64,000 nt of DNA from Niastella soli (GTDB lineage: Bacteria; Bacteroidota; Bacteroidia; Chitinophagales; Chitinophagaceae). Below are positions 8,276 to 16,884 of this stretch, in pieces. The stretch's first letter is position 1. Each line of letters starts with the position of its first letter. Below the pieces are notes generated by a model. It was not told the origin of the DNA, ran no database searches, and saw nothing but the letters and a program-made list of their open reading frames with translations. Where the stretch lies: assembly GCF_017742245.1 (NCBI RefSeq), contig NZ_JAGHKO010000004.1, forward strand, positions 310,001 through 374,000. Reading direction: 5' to 3'. A program made the position numbers and the translations under genes.

Positions 8276-9395
8276 CCAGATTATTCACTACCAATAACGC
8301 CTGTTCCAGATCCGCATAGCTCCACTTATTTAAGATAGTACCTTTTTTAATTAAAAACAACGCCGGGTTGGTTCGGGCGGCCGTTTTAATGGCGGTTGCA
8401 TCACAACGCAATGGCATAAACGCATAAAACACATCCGGGGCGTTTTGTCGTAAGGTCTCCATGGCTACATTAGTGACCAAATATCCTTTTATATGTTTCT
8501 TATCAGCGATCCGCATGACCATATCCAGTTTGGCAGGCCATTCGCCAGTGGTGGTATAACCGTTCTTCAGGAACAGGTACAACTGGTATTCATCTGTATT
8601 CAGCAATGCCTGGGTAGTATCATTGCCAAAGAACGTTTGCAGCGAGAAATCTTTTATGGCAGGCGAAGCATTGCCCTTACGCACTAATTTATCGTACCGC
8701 TTTACAAATTTATAGGTCGCATCGTCATAATCGGCGGGGAAATTATCTGCAGTGAACTCCACCTGTTTCCCTGCTTTTTCATATACAAAACTGATCACCG
8801 TACTGTCGGGGATGGAACCGGGCGGCGCCTGCATTTTCTCTATAATGTTATTGCCGATCTTGTAAGGCAAACAGTCTTTTACCGGCAGGTGCACCAGCAC
8901 AAACCACTGAAAGGCAAAGGAAAAAATAACGGTGAAGAAAAGCGCGGTCAGACTGAATGTTTTATTTAAAGCCGGTTTTATTTTGTTTTGCTGCCAGAAG
9001 ATAAAACTGATCAGCACCAGCAACAACAGGTCCTTCATGAACGATTGATCGGCAGTTAAGGGAATACAATCGCCAAAACAACCGCATTCGCGTATTTTTC
9101 CACTGAACAGGGCATAACCGGTAAGGAAGGTGAAGAAAACGATCAGCAGCAACAACAGCCAGCTGAACAATTTCATTTGCCAGCCAACCAGCACGGCCAC
9201 GCCGGCGATGATCTCAAATGCGATCATGGCCACCGAAAAGGTCAGGGTATAATTATCCAGAAAACTCCAGCCCCATACTTCAAAAAACTCCTGCATTTTA
9301 TAGCTCAGGCCCAGGGGGTCATTGGCTTTCACCAGTCCGGAAAAAATAAAAAGAACGCCTACGATGATACGGGTTATGTTCAGTAATATTCTCAT
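8253..9395 (-). CDS. DoxX-family membrane protein of BT_3928 type
   Basis: 380 aa. The N-terminal 145 residues form four membrane spans of a DoxX/MauE-like domain (IIVGVLFIFSGLVKANDPLGLSYKMQEFF), with a cysteine cluster CGCFGDC at 104-110. A fifth span near 145-165 precedes a soluble domain of about 210 residues, probably outside the cytoplasmic membrane and somewhat thioredoxin-like. This is the layout of the BT_3928 family found throughout Bacteroidota, often near folP and tpiA. The cysteines suggest a redox role, but the function is not established. It is divergent from folP. The C-terminal six residues are encoded by a repeat array, so the tail is probably not conserved. Confidence 0.78.
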   Translation of the reverse strand: MRILLNITRIIVGVLFIFSGLVKANDPLGLSYKMQEFFEVWGWSFLDNYTLTFSVAMIAFEIIAGVAVLVGWQMKLFSWLLLLLIVFFTFLTGYALFSGKIRECGCFGDCIPLTADQSFMKDLLLLVLISFIFWQQNKIKPALNKTFSLTALFFTVIFSFAFQWFVLVHLPVKDCLPYKIGNNIIEKMQAPPGSIPDSTVISFVYEKAGKQVEFTADNFPADYDDATYKFVKRYDKLVRKGNASPAIKDFSLQTFFGNDTTQALLNTDEYQLYLFLKNGYTTTGEWPAKLDMVMRIADKKHIKGYLVTNVAMETLRQNAPDVFYAFMPLRCDATAIKTAARTNPALFLIKKGTILNKWSYADLEQALLVVNNLEATGSGQ

Positions 9396-9566
9396 ATTAT
9401 GTTATATATGATCTAGCGGATGCTTTAGTCTATTAATGGGCATTTCGTTGTCGGCAGTCCGCAATCGTGAAATCCCGACAAGTCGGGACAGGCTGGCAAA
9501 CGTGAAAGGGTTCACTACATTCGGGCCTCACTTCGGCAGACGGCAGACGCCGCTACGCGGCTCTCA

Positions 9567-9599
9567 ATCAACCCCCGCAAGGCGGGGCAGGCTCTGTCA
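9567..9599 (+). repeat. 33-bp repeat, other arm of the inverted pair
   Basis: Identical to the reverse complement of 8189-8221. Confidence 0.85.
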
Positions 9600-9666
9600 A
9601 CCAGCCTTTCCTGATTAATCGGCTAACTGGTCAACTGGTCAACCTTATCAACTTCCCCCCTGCTTT

Positions 9667-9694
9667 GCCCGCCGAAGCCTTGGCGTAGGCGGGC
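9667..9694. repeat. 28-nt dispersed hairpin, GAAGCCTTG-loop family, copy 2
   Basis: Stem GCCCGCC/GGCGGGC around GAAGCCTTGGCGTA. Compare 3858-3885 and 53201-53228. Confidence 0.75.
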
Positions 9695-9739
9695 GTCAAC
9701 TCATAAAAAACAAATGTAGCGGAAAACACACCTGCCCCC

Positions 9740-9747
9740 TACATTTG
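9740..9747 (+). promoter_or_regulatory. candidate -7 promoter box for folP
   Basis: TACATTTG, a perfect match to TAnnTTTG, 28 bp before the folP ATG. No clear -33 TTG is seen. Confidence 0.45.
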
Positions 9748-9775
9748 TAACCAAAAGTAACACACAAAACCATAA

Positions 9776-10597
9776 ATGTATACGCTGAATTGTAAAGGCC
9801 GTTTATTGGTAATAGATAAGCCGCTGGTAATGGGCATTATTAATACCACACCCGATTCATTTTATGAAGGCAGCCGTTTTATGGGTGAAAGCGGGGTGCT
9901 AAAACAGGCAGAACTCATGTTGCAGGCTGGCGCTGATATGCTCGATATTGGCGGACAAAGTACCCGGCCCAACAGCACCACCGTGTCGGCTGAGGAAGAA
10001 CTGCAGCGGGTTACAGGCGCTATAGAATCGCTACATTATAATTTCCCGGATGCGGTAATTTCCATCGATACTTACTATGCCCGGGTGGCCGCCGAAGCGG
10101 TGGCCGCAGGTGCCTCCATTGTCAATGATGTGAGTGCCGGTATGGTTGACCCGGCCATTATTACAACCACCGGCGCGTTGCGTGTACCTTACATATGCAC
10201 GCATATAAAAGGCACGCCGGCTACCATGCAACAACACGCAACCTACGACAATGTTACCCGGGAAGTGCTCGATTTCTTTATTCAAAAAACGGCCGAATGC
10301 CACCAGGCAGGCATTACTGATGTGATCATTGATCCTGGTTTTGGTTTTGCAAAAACCCCAGCCCATAATTTTACCCTGCTGAAAGACCTGGCCTTGTTAA
10401 AAATATTGGATAAGCCGATCCTCATTGGGCTGTCCCGCAAATCATCTGTTTATAAGACCCTGGGCATAACCGCACAGGAAGCATTGAACGGCACCACCGT
10501 ATTAAATACCATTGGTTTGCTCAATGGCGCCAGTATTTTACGGGTACATGATGTAAAAGAAGCGAAGGAAGCAATTAAGCTGGTTTGTTGTTTATAG
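9776..10597 (+). CDS. folP: dihydropteroate synthase
   Basis: 273 aa, full length for the family. It joins 6-hydroxymethyl-dihydropterin diphosphate to p-aminobenzoate in folate synthesis and is the sulfonamide target. A TIM barrel with the expected motifs is visible: VMGIINTTPDSF at 18-29, DIGGQSTRP with D57, T63 and R64, ISIDTYYARVA, IVNDVSAG, IIDPGFGFAKT and ILIGLSRKSS. The ATG is at 9776. It is divergent from the BT_3928-like gene, a pairing common in Bacteroidota. Confidence 0.96.
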   Translation: MYTLNCKGRLLVIDKPLVMGIINTTPDSFYEGSRFMGESGVLKQAELMLQAGADMLDIGGQSTRPNSTTVSAEEELQRVTGAIESLHYNFPDAVISIDTYYARVAAEAVAAGASIVNDVSAGMVDPAIITTTGALRVPYICTHIKGTPATMQQHATYDNVTREVLDFFIQKTAECHQAGITDVIIDPGFGFAKTPAHNFTLLKDLALLKILDKPILIGLSRKSSVYKTLGITAQEALNGTTVLNTIGLLNGASILRVHDVKEAKEAIKLVCCL

Positions 10598-10612
10598 TTT
10601 TTGAAACAAAAA

Positions 10613-10643
10613 AGGTATGCTGCCATTTAATTGGAGCATACCT
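10613..10643 (-). terminator. rho-independent terminator of the FKBP gene
   Basis: Perfect 9-bp stem AGGTATGCT/AGCATACCT; on the minus strand it is followed at once by a run of six T (the A-run at 10607-10612 on the plus strand). It lies between the convergent folP and FKBP genes and probably serves the FKBP gene. Confidence 0.75.
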
Positions 10644-10739
10644 ATCTATAATATGAAGCATGAAGGCATTTCAGACTGCTGAATTCTTGAAAAACATTTC
10701 AAAATGCGTCAGCAACTACAAACCCCAAACCACTAACAC

Positions 10740-11693
10740 CTAGTGTGTTTGATGAGGTTGTCCTTGAGGAGGCATTGGCATCATAGGCGCCTGTTTAGGT
10801 GCCGCGTCGCTTACGTCAGCCACTTCAACATCAAAAACCAGGTTCTCGTATGGCTTGCCACCAGGACCAGGTTGTGCACCATAAGCCAGGTAGAAAGGAA
10901 TGTACAAGGTACCTTTTCCGCCTTTTTTGAAATATTTCAAACCTTCGTCCCAACCAGGAATAACGGCATGAGTACCTACCTGAACATCAAAAGCAGGTTT
11001 ACCAGGTTCCATGTTTGTTTCAAACGTTTTCATGGTAGGGAACACTTTACCAGTGTAACGGATAGAGCAATATTTGCCAGAATCTACCTGGGCGCCGGTA
11101 CCTTGTTCTTTGATCTCAACAAAAGTGCCTTCGGGCCCTTTTTGGAACTTAATATTATTTTTAGTCAGGTATTCTTCAATCTCTTTCACTGCAGGCCCTT
11201 TCAGGCTTTCCATTTTCTCCTGTTGTTTTTTCTGTGCTTTTTGCATTTCAGCCATCTGGTCTTTTTGTGCAATGCTGTCAACATTGAACACTTCTATCAC
11301 TTTGAAAGATAAAACCAGTTTATCTTTTGGCTTAATGAACTCAGGCAGCATGCCTTGTTTTTTTGCCAGGGTGTCAGCCTCACGGATCACTACCGCACTG
11401 TCGCCTTTGTGCAGCATTGTGAAAATTTCCTGTGGGTCGTAAGCAGGTCCTACACTGTCAACCTTTGCATAAAAAGGCATTTGCTCGTAGGAGTTGGCCA
11501 GTATAGAATCTCTTAATTTATGTACAAATTGAATTTTTATAATATCACCTCTTTTTACCAGTGGTCCACTGCCGGAAGGGATGATCTTATAAAGCAAGCC
11601 GCTTTTTGTTTTTTTAAACCCGCTGTTTTTACAGGCCGTTGTTGACAACAACAGTACTGAAAGGGCACTTAATAAAATCGTTGTTTTTTTCAT
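10740..11693 (-). CDS. two-domain FKBP-type peptidyl-prolyl isomerase lipoprotein
   Basis: 317 aa. MKKTTILLSALSVLLLSTTAC is a lipoprotein signal with C21. Two FKBP-like domains follow: about 28-135 (SGLLYKIIPSGSGPLVKRGD...) and about 185-305 (FVEIKEQGTGAQVDSG, VQVGTHAVIPGWDEGLKYFKKG, FYLAYGAQPGPGGKPYENLVFDVEV). A charged coiled-coil-like linker (about 140-175) joins them. The second domain keeps the VIPGWDEGL and Y-x-x-L-V-F-D-V-E pattern of active FKBPs; the first is more divergent. The tail is Pro/Met/His-rich. It is probably anchored in the outer or inner membrane facing the periplasm as a folding catalyst. The next gene upstream on the same strand is the DHH phosphoesterase, 21 bp away. 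Confidence 0.9.
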   Translation of the reverse strand: MKKTTILLSALSVLLLSTTACKNSGFKKTKSGLLYKIIPSGSGPLVKRGDIIKIQFVHKLRDSILANSYEQMPFYAKVDSVGPAYDPQEIFTMLHKGDSAVVIREADTLAKKQGMLPEFIKPKDKLVLSFKVIEVFNVDSIAQKDQMAEMQKAQKKQQEKMESLKGPAVKEIEEYLTKNNIKFQKGPEGTFVEIKEQGTGAQVDSGKYCSIRYTGKVFPTMKTFETNMEPGKPAFDVQVGTHAVIPGWDEGLKYFKKGGKGTLYIPFYLAYGAQPGPGGKPYENLVFDVEVADVSDAAPKQAPMMPMPPQGQPHQTH

Positions 11694-11714
11694 TTGAATA
11701 TTTGTAATAAAGTT

Positions 11715-12722
11715 TTATTGTAACTGTAAAGCGTTTTCTTTTAAAGCCTCAATGAAATGCTGAACGGTGGTATCGAGTGAGTCGCTGCTGCGGCCACCGG
11801 AAGCATTATAATGGCCACCTCCTTCAAAATAGTTGCGGGCAAAGGTATTTACGTCAAAATCGCCTTTGCTGCGGAAACTCCATTTACGTTCTTCATCACG
11901 ATCAATGACCAGCGCAGCCAGCTTAATACCCTGAATGCTCAGGGGATAATTCACCAGACCTTCGGTATCGCCGGTTTTGATCTCATAACGTAACAGGTCC
12001 TTTTTGGGTATGGAGATCAGGGCGGTGTTGTATTCATAGAACACGTCCATCCGGTGCAGCAAAATGTGTCCGATGAACCGCAGCCTGTTTTCCAGGAAAT
12101 TGTCGTAAATGTGCTCATGCACCAGGGTGTGCTTGAGGCCGCGGTCTTTCAGGTCGGCCACCATGCGGTGCACAGAGGCGCTGGCTGAAGGAAAGCGGAA
12201 GGAACCGGTATCGGTCATCACACCGGCATACAAACAATCGGCAATGGCGGGGGTAATGCGGTCGCTGTACCCGCCTTCCACTATAAAATCATACACCATT
12301 TCGCAGGTGCTGCTTTTAGCGGTATCGCTGATGCCCCAGGTAAACAGGGCTACCTCGGGTTGCTGGTGGTGATCGATCAAAACACGGTCGTAAGCACCCT
12401 GACGCAGGCTGTTGGCCATGTGCTTGGTGCGTACCAGTACATTAAAATCGAGGCAGAAGACCCATTGCGCCTGTTGTAAGGCCGCCTCACCCCGGTCGCG
12501 TTGCAGTTCATAATCTATCACATTCGCGGACCCGGGCATCCAGTCGAGCCATTTGGCCCAGTTGGTAGGGGAAACTACGGTCACTGAATGACCCAAAGAG
12601 GTCAGGAAATGGTACATCGCCAGGGAGCTGCCCATGGCGTCAGCATCAGGCTTCTGATGCGTGGTAATCACCACATTGCGTGGGGTTGTTAAATGGGGAT
12701 ATATGTCTTGTATAGGTTTCAT
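11715..12722 (-). CDS. DHH-family phosphoesterase, NrnA-like
   Basis: 335 aa. The DHH domain shows THQKPDADAMGSS at 21-33 (metal ligands H22, D26, D28), D92 in FCLDFN and D117-H118-H119 in VLIDHHQQPE. The C-terminal DHHA1 domain has FEGGGHYNASGG. NrnA-type enzymes degrade nanoRNA from the short end and, in some species, dephosphorylate pAp to AMP; some relatives cleave c-di-AMP or pApA. The length and motif spacing fit NrnA/pAp phosphatase. It is 21 bp upstream of the FKBP gene and divergent from ndk. Confidence 0.88.
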   Translation of the reverse strand: MKPIQDIYPHLTTPRNVVITTHQKPDADAMGSSLAMYHFLTSLGHSVTVVSPTNWAKWLDWMPGSANVIDYELQRDRGEAALQQAQWVFCLDFNVLVRTKHMANSLRQGAYDRVLIDHHQQPEVALFTWGISDTAKSSTCEMVYDFIVEGGYSDRITPAIADCLYAGVMTDTGSFRFPSASASVHRMVADLKDRGLKHTLVHEHIYDNFLENRLRFIGHILLHRMDVFYEYNTALISIPKKDLLRYEIKTGDTEGLVNYPLSIQGIKLAALVIDRDEERKWSFRSKGDFDVNTFARNYFEGGGHYNASGGRSSDSLDTTVQHFIEALKENALQLQ

Positions 12723-12767
12723 GAAACGGCAGCAAAGTTGCGGAAATAAAACCCAAACACCAAATGC

Positions 12768-12847
12768 AGTTTGAGGTTTATGGTTTGTTGTTTGTGGTTG
12801 CTGCCGCTGTCTGGAAGCTTCAATTTAAACCACAAACTACAAACCAT
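12768..12847. repeat. pair of heptad arrays forming an inverted repeat
   Basis: The left array (12768-12802) has five 7-bp units near GGTTTGT; the right array (12827-12847) has three units near AAACCAC. They are reverse complements over 19 bp (12781-12799 and 12828-12846) with one mismatch and a 28-nt loop. They lie between the divergent nrnA-like and ndk genes. Confidence 0.75.
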
Positions 12848-12852
12848 TTCCC

Positions 12853-12860
12853 TATTTTTG
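12853..12860 (+). promoter_or_regulatory. candidate -7 promoter box for ndk
   Basis: TATTTTTG matches TAnnTTTG and lies 21 bp before the ndk ATG. A -33 element is not evident because the region upstream is the repeat pair. Confidence 0.5.
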
Positions 12861-12881
12861 CGGCCAAAATAGAAGATTAGT

Positions 12882-13298
12882 ATGAGTAACCGCACGTTTA
12901 CTATGATTAAACCCGATGCCATGAAGAATGGGCATGCCGGAGCGATCTTAGACCGGATCATTAAAGAAGGGTTCCGCGTTGTATCGCTGAAACTGACCAA
13001 ATTAAGCAAGGAAAAAGCCGGTGAGTTCTATGCTGTGCATAAAGAGCGTCCTTTTTATGGCGAACTGGTTGATTTCATGAGCAGCGGAGTTATCATTGCC
13101 GCCATTTTGGAAAAAGACAATGCCGTTAATGCATTTCGTACCCTGATCGGCGCTACCAACCCTGCCCAGGCTGAAGCCGGTACTATCCGCAAACTGTTTG
13201 CTACCTCTATTGGCGAAAACGCCGTTCATGGCAGCGACAGCGATGAAAATGCCCAAATCGAAGGCAGTTTCTTCTTCAGCGGATTGGAGCAGTTCTAA
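12882..13298 (+). CDS. ndk: nucleoside diphosphate kinase
   Basis: 138 aa, standard length. It transfers the gamma-phosphate of ATP to NDPs through a phosphohistidine. The start [16 protein letters not shown] and the active-site segment [12 protein letters not shown] with H116 are intact. It is a monocistronic plus-strand gene with its own promoter box and a terminator hairpin at 13362-13388. Confidence 0.97.
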   Translation: MSNRTFTMIKPDAMKNGHAGAILDRIIKEGFRVVSLKLTKLSKEKAGEFYAVHKERPFYGELVDFMSSGVIIAAILEKDNAVNAFRTLIGATNPAQAEAGTIRKLFATSIGENAVHGSDSDENAQIEGSFFFSGLEQF

Positions 13299-13361
13299 TT
13301 CAGTTGAAAAGTTAATAAGTTAACAGGTTGACACGTTAACCTGCCCAAACTTTAAAATAAT

Positions 13362-13388
13362 AGCCCTCCCGGTTTTACCAGGAGGGCT
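13362..13388 (+). terminator. rho-independent terminator of ndk
   Basis: Stem AGCCCTCC/GGAGGGCT extended by GGT/ACC around a short loop, then ACTTTTTAT. It lies 64 bp after the ndk stop; a 7/8-bp repeat tract (13302-13339) lies between them. Confidence 0.8.
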
Positions 13389-13515
13389 ACTTTTTATAAT
13401 AATACCTTATCAATCCTATATGCTCTGACGCCCCGCCCTCAGCTAGGTGCCAATCAACTGGTCAACCCGCCTTCCTTATCAACTTGTCACCCCTCTCCCC
13501 TGTCAACTTCAAACC

Positions 13516-14499
13516 CTACATACTCTCCATATTCTTATTCTTTGCAATATTCTTCATCGGCGTCAACTTATATCCTTTCTTCCGCAACAGGTTTATTACG
13601 CCCTGATCGCCGGGTAAATGCCCAGCCCCTACGGCAAATAAAAGAATGTTCTCTTTCATCAGGTCCTGCATTTTTTCTACCCAGCGCCGGTTGCGGCCAT
13701 ACAACAGCAATTCCAAAAACTCTTTCTCCATGCCATCACTACTATTACCCAGCGAATCAAGCCGGTCAAGGTTTTGATCGCGGTAGGCCTGTACCAGTTC
13801 TACCGTTTCTTTCTTGAAACTATCGATGCTGTCAATATAGTTTACCAGGTCTTTTGCCTGTTTTTCATAAGGTATACTATCGAAAATGGAAGCCTGGAAT
13901 TCGGTTGTTTCCAGTCCTTTTATTTCCTTGCTGTACTGCTTGGCTTCCCGCATGATCAGTTCTTCCATCCCATTCTTTTGCGACAAAAAAGAGCTTTCCC
14001 CTTCCTTGCCGGAACAGTCCATCATTTTTTCGCCGATAATGCTGGTAATAAAATACGGTTTAAACCGGCTGAACATGCTTAAAGGCAGTGAATTTTGTTT
14101 GAAGTAAGCCTCCACCCTGGCATATTCCTGAGGCGTAAGCAACTCCTGTAATTTGGTGCCATTGTTCATCCGGATGTACTTCAGGGCGCCCATCGTTTCG
14201 GCAAAATTGTCCATGTCCAGCTCAAAATACACCTGGTCGCAATTCCTGATCACGAATTTCAGACTATCGCTCACCGTGGCATCTTCGGCACACAAAACGT
14301 GCATGGTGCCATACAGGTAAGAAGGCCGTTTGAGACCATTCCCGCTTATTTTCCATAATAGGGTGTTATCTAGGTGATTAGGCACTGGTTTTACCGCCAA
14401 CGCATTTACCTTTTTGCCGGAATCGGTGTTTTGCTGCCCTATTCCCGTTATGGCCAGGGCCATATAAAAAAATAACATACTAATTTTTTTCGATAACAT
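13516..14499 (-). CDS. TraB/GumN family protein, secreted
   Basis: 327 aa from the ATG at 14497-14499, which gives a signal-peptide-like start (MLSKKISMLFFYMALAITGIGQQ). Earlier in-frame codons add a stretch that does not look like protein. Conserved TraB/GumN segments are present: LWKISGNGLKRPSYLYGTMHV, QVYFELDMD, IKGLETTEFQ, YGRNRRWVEKM and LFAVGAGHLPGDQGVINLLRKKGY. The family has GxxH and GxxHLPG motifs thought to bind metal; the related Tiki proteins are metalloproteases. The substrate is unknown. A 21-bp tandem duplication (ATATTGCTTGCTTTT at 14498-14512 and 14519-14533) lies at its start. Confidence 0.82.
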   Translation of the reverse strand: MLSKKISMLFFYMALAITGIGQQNTDSGKKVNALAVKPVPNHLDNTLLWKISGNGLKRPSYLYGTMHVLCAEDATVSDSLKFVIRNCDQVYFELDMDNFAETMGALKYIRMNNGTKLQELLTPQEYARVEAYFKQNSLPLSMFSRFKPYFITSIIGEKMMDCSGKEGESSFLSQKNGMEELIMREAKQYSKEIKGLETTEFQASIFDSIPYEKQAKDLVNYIDSIDSFKKETVELVQAYRDQNLDRLDSLGNSSDGMEKEFLELLLYGRNRRWVEKMQDLMKENILLFAVGAGHLPGDQGVINLLRKKGYKLTPMKNIAKNKNMESM

Positions 14500-14736
14500 A
14501 TTGCTTGCTTTTGTGCTGATATTGCTTGCTTTTATCCTACCCTGTTGAATATGGTGACGATTTTCATTATAATTGCGGTATGAACCTTGGTTTAAAGCCG
14601 GTAGAAAGCACATCGTAATTATACACAACAAAGCTAAACCGGCTTGTTGATATGTACGAATTAATTTGTAAAACAGGCGCCTGGAATTAAACGGATCAGA
14701 CAACGTTTAACCCGAATTAATATTGATATCGAATCA

Positions 14737-14860
14737 CCGACGACGCTTTGCGTGTCGGGTCTGACGACTCTTACGAGTATCAGATTCCGTCAGAGATGCC
14801 GACCGCAAGCGTCGGCATTATAACTATTGAAAGGGGCACCGCGATAGCGGTTTTGCCTTT
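14737..14860. other. four consecutive hairpins upstream of the transglutaminase operon
   Basis: Hairpin 1 is at 14737-14758 (CCGAC/GTCGG with inner CGC/GCG), hairpin 2 at 14760-14784 (TCTGA/TCAGA with inner ACTC/GAGT), hairpin 3 at 14796-14818 (ATGCCGAC/GTCGGCAT) and hairpin 4 at 14829-14860 (CCGC-GATA-GCGG inside GGCA/TGCC). Hairpins 1 and 3 are related in opposite orientation. None is followed by a proper T-run for either gene. Confidence 0.55.
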
Positions 14861-14877
14861 AATAGGCTGTTTTGATA

Positions 14878-14912
14878 ATTCGATATTCAAAGTTCAACAT
14901 TCAACATTCGAT
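14878..14912. repeat. heptad repeat array (unit ATTCAAC/ATTCGAT)
   Basis: Five 7-bp units of the form ATTCNAN; ends 16 bp before the start codon of the first transglutaminase gene. Confidence 0.7.
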
Positions 14913-14928
14913 ATTTATAATTAACTGC

Positions 14929-16839
14929 ATGAAACGCCTTGTTTGTAGCTTGTTGTGTCTAGCATTCGTAAACCTGTGTGCAGCGCAAACGACCTTGCCT
15001 GAATTCGGAGTATTTACCGAAGCTGAAAAATCGATCAGGGAATGCCCGTTCGATAAAGAAGCCGATGCCGTGGTGATCCTTGATGAAGCCACTGCCGACC
15101 ACGATGACCAGTACAGGCTCATTTTCACCCGGCGTACCCGGTTAAAGATCCTGAAACCCAAAGGCAACCGCTATGGAGATATTGCTATCCGTTATTATAC
15201 AAAAGACGATGCTGAATACATTAGCGATATAGAGGCCTATACCTGCAACCCCAACTCAGGTGGCGCCATCAAAAAAGTACCGCAGTCTGCCATCTTCCGC
15301 CAAAAGATAAATGACCGATGGTCTGCAGTAAAAATTGCCATGCCCGAGGTACAACCGGGCACTATTATAGAATACAAATACATCAACACCGCCAAAAATT
15401 ATAGTTTCCTCGACGATTGGTATTTCCAGGGTGAGTTACCTGTAATGCACAGTCATTTCTGGCTGTCGATAATGCCTAATTACGAGTTCACCTATCGTGT
15501 ATATAAAAGCGATCAACTGCCCATTACGATCAAAAAAGAAAAAGAAGGCCGGGTTTATTATGAAATGAACAATATAGCCGGTTTACGCGACGAACCATAT
15601 ATGGATGCCGAAAAGGATTACCTGCAACACGTAGAATTTCAACTATCGGGTTACCAGGGCATGTTTGGCGGCACCATACATTATATGACAAACTGGGATG
15701 AGGTTGCCCGCGAAATAATGACGCAACCTTCCTATGGAGGACAGCTGAATAAGAACATTCCGGTGGAACCTGAATGGCTTATCAAAGTGAAAGCCATTGC
15801 ACCTGCCTATGACCGGATGGCTGCCGTTTATAATTTTGTTTATAAAAACCTCAACTGGAATGGCATTAACAGCCGGGGGGCTGTTGATGGGGTTAAGGAA
15901 ACCTGGGAAAAAAAACAGGGCAGCAGTGGCGACATTAACCTGCTGCTGATAAACCTGCTGAAAGAAACCGGGCTGGAAACGTATCCCCTGCTTGTGAGTG
16001 AACGCGGCCACGGCAAGGTGAACGCCGAGTTGCCTTTTATTGACCAGTTCAATAAAACAATGGCCTGTGTAGTTATAGATGGTAAGAAATATGTGTTGGA
16101 TGCTACCGGCCCTTACACCCCCGCTTTCATGATCCCCTTCTCCGTTATCAATACCAAAGCTCTCCTGGTCAATAAAAAGAAAAGCAGCATCATCAGCCTC
16201 ATCGAAACAGAAAAAAGAGACCGGAACTTTGTAAATATTCAGGCCTGGATAGACGACAATGGCGGCATATCGGGCAAAGCCTATATTCAAAGCAAGGACT
16301 ACGCCCGCCTGACCCGCATGCGGGCCTGGCAACGCGATAAAGATCGTTTCAGGGATAATTATTACACTATTTATGAAACCGGACTGAAAGTAGACAGCCT
16401 GGAATTGCTGAACCTGGAAAACGATTCCCTGCCACTGGAGCAAAAGTTTAATTTTTCCATTCCGCCCTCCACCAGCGGCGATTACAAACTCGTCAACCTG
16501 AACCTGTTCAGCGGTGTTGCAAAAAACCCATTCATCTCCGATATCCGGTTTACCAATATCGATTTCGGCTGTCTGCAATCGCATTCGGTGATCGAGTATA
16601 TTGAACTGCCTGCATCATTGAAAATTGAAACACTACCAAAGAATATCCGCATGATCATGCCCGACACCAGCATCACCTTTATGCGCATCATGGAAGCAAA
16701 GGACAATATGCTGCAGGTGAAATATGAGATCAACTTCATGCGGCCGGTGTTCACCGCAGATGAATACGAATATGTAAAGGAGTTCTACAAAAAAATGGCC
16801 AGTATCATGAATGAACAGATCGTGCTGAGAAAGCCTTAG
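14929..16839 (+). CDS. DUF3857/transglutaminase-like secreted protein, catalytic Cys missing (paralogue 1)
   Basis: 636 aa from the ATG at 14929, which gives a signal peptide (MKRLVCSLLCLAFVNLCAAQT). It has an N-terminal DUF3857 beta domain, a central transglutaminase-like fold and a C-terminal beta domain. In the core, the position of the nucleophile (GDCK in active relatives such as the third paralogue) reads SGDIN, with I336 in place of Cys. The His segment ERGHGK and Asp segment VLDATGPY remain. It is therefore probably not a protease or transglutaminase and may bind peptide or glycan. It is first of three tandem paralogues, 45 bp before the second, probably one operon. Confidence 0.85.
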   Translation: MKRLVCSLLCLAFVNLCAAQTTLPEFGVFTEAEKSIRECPFDKEADAVVILDEATADHDDQYRLIFTRRTRLKILKPKGNRYGDIAIRYYTKDDAEYISDIEAYTCNPNSGGAIKKVPQSAIFRQKINDRWSAVKIAMPEVQPGTIIEYKYINTAKNYSFLDDWYFQGELPVMHSHFWLSIMPNYEFTYRVYKSDQLPITIKKEKEGRVYYEMNNIAGLRDEPYMDAEKDYLQHVEFQLSGYQGMFGGTIHYMTNWDEVAREIMTQPSYGGQLNKNIPVEPEWLIKVKAIAPAYDRMAAVYNFVYKNLNWNGINSRGAVDGVKETWEKKQGSSGDINLLLINLLKETGLETYPLLVSERGHGKVNAELPFIDQFNKTMACVVIDGKKYVLDATGPYTPAFMIPFSVINTKALLVNKKKSSIISLIETEKRDRNFVNIQAWIDDNGGISGKAYIQSKDYARLTRMRAWQRDKDRFRDNYYTIYETGLKVDSLELLNLENDSLPLEQKFNFSIPPSTSGDYKLVNLNLFSGVAKNPFISDIRFTNIDFGCLQSHSVIEYIELPASLKIETLPKNIRMIMPDTSITFMRIMEAKDNMLQVKYEINFMRPVFTADEYEYVKEFYKKMASIMNEQIVLRKP

Positions 16840-16884
16840 CAGCAGCACACCCGCCTTAAAAAAAATTAAACCATATAATACCCA

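Larger units (their letters stand above)
9396..9775. other. divergent intergenic region filled with dispersed repeats
   Basis: 380 bp between the BT_3928-like gene and folP. In order it holds a CCCGACAAGTCGGG hairpin followed by ACAGGCTGGC (9474-9497), the element CGTGAAAGGGTTCACT (9501-9516, shared with 3908-3923 on the minus strand), heptads of CGGCAGA (9534-9547), a GCCGCTACGCGGC hairpin, the 33-bp repeat (9567-9599), GTCAACTG-type repeats (about 9596-9655), the 28-nt hairpin (9667-9694) and a -7-like box. A further TACATTTG reads leftward at 9711-9718. Confidence 0.65.
14500..14928. other. divergent intergenic region with a chain of hairpins
   Basis: 429 bp between the TraB/GumN gene and the transglutaminase operon. 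The first 200 bp contain only weak open frames. From 14737 to 14860 four hairpins follow one another (see next entry), then a heptad array at 14878-14912. I see no clear TAnnTTTG box. Confidence 0.6.

Noticed and set aside
9436-9618. 60-codon plus-strand open frame before folP
   Set aside because: It consists of repeat modules and has no protein-like composition or start signal.
15643-16584. 313-codon minus-strand open frame within the first transglutaminase gene
   Set aside because: It is a long antisense shadow; the plus strand encodes a clear DUF3857/transglutaminase protein with signal peptide.
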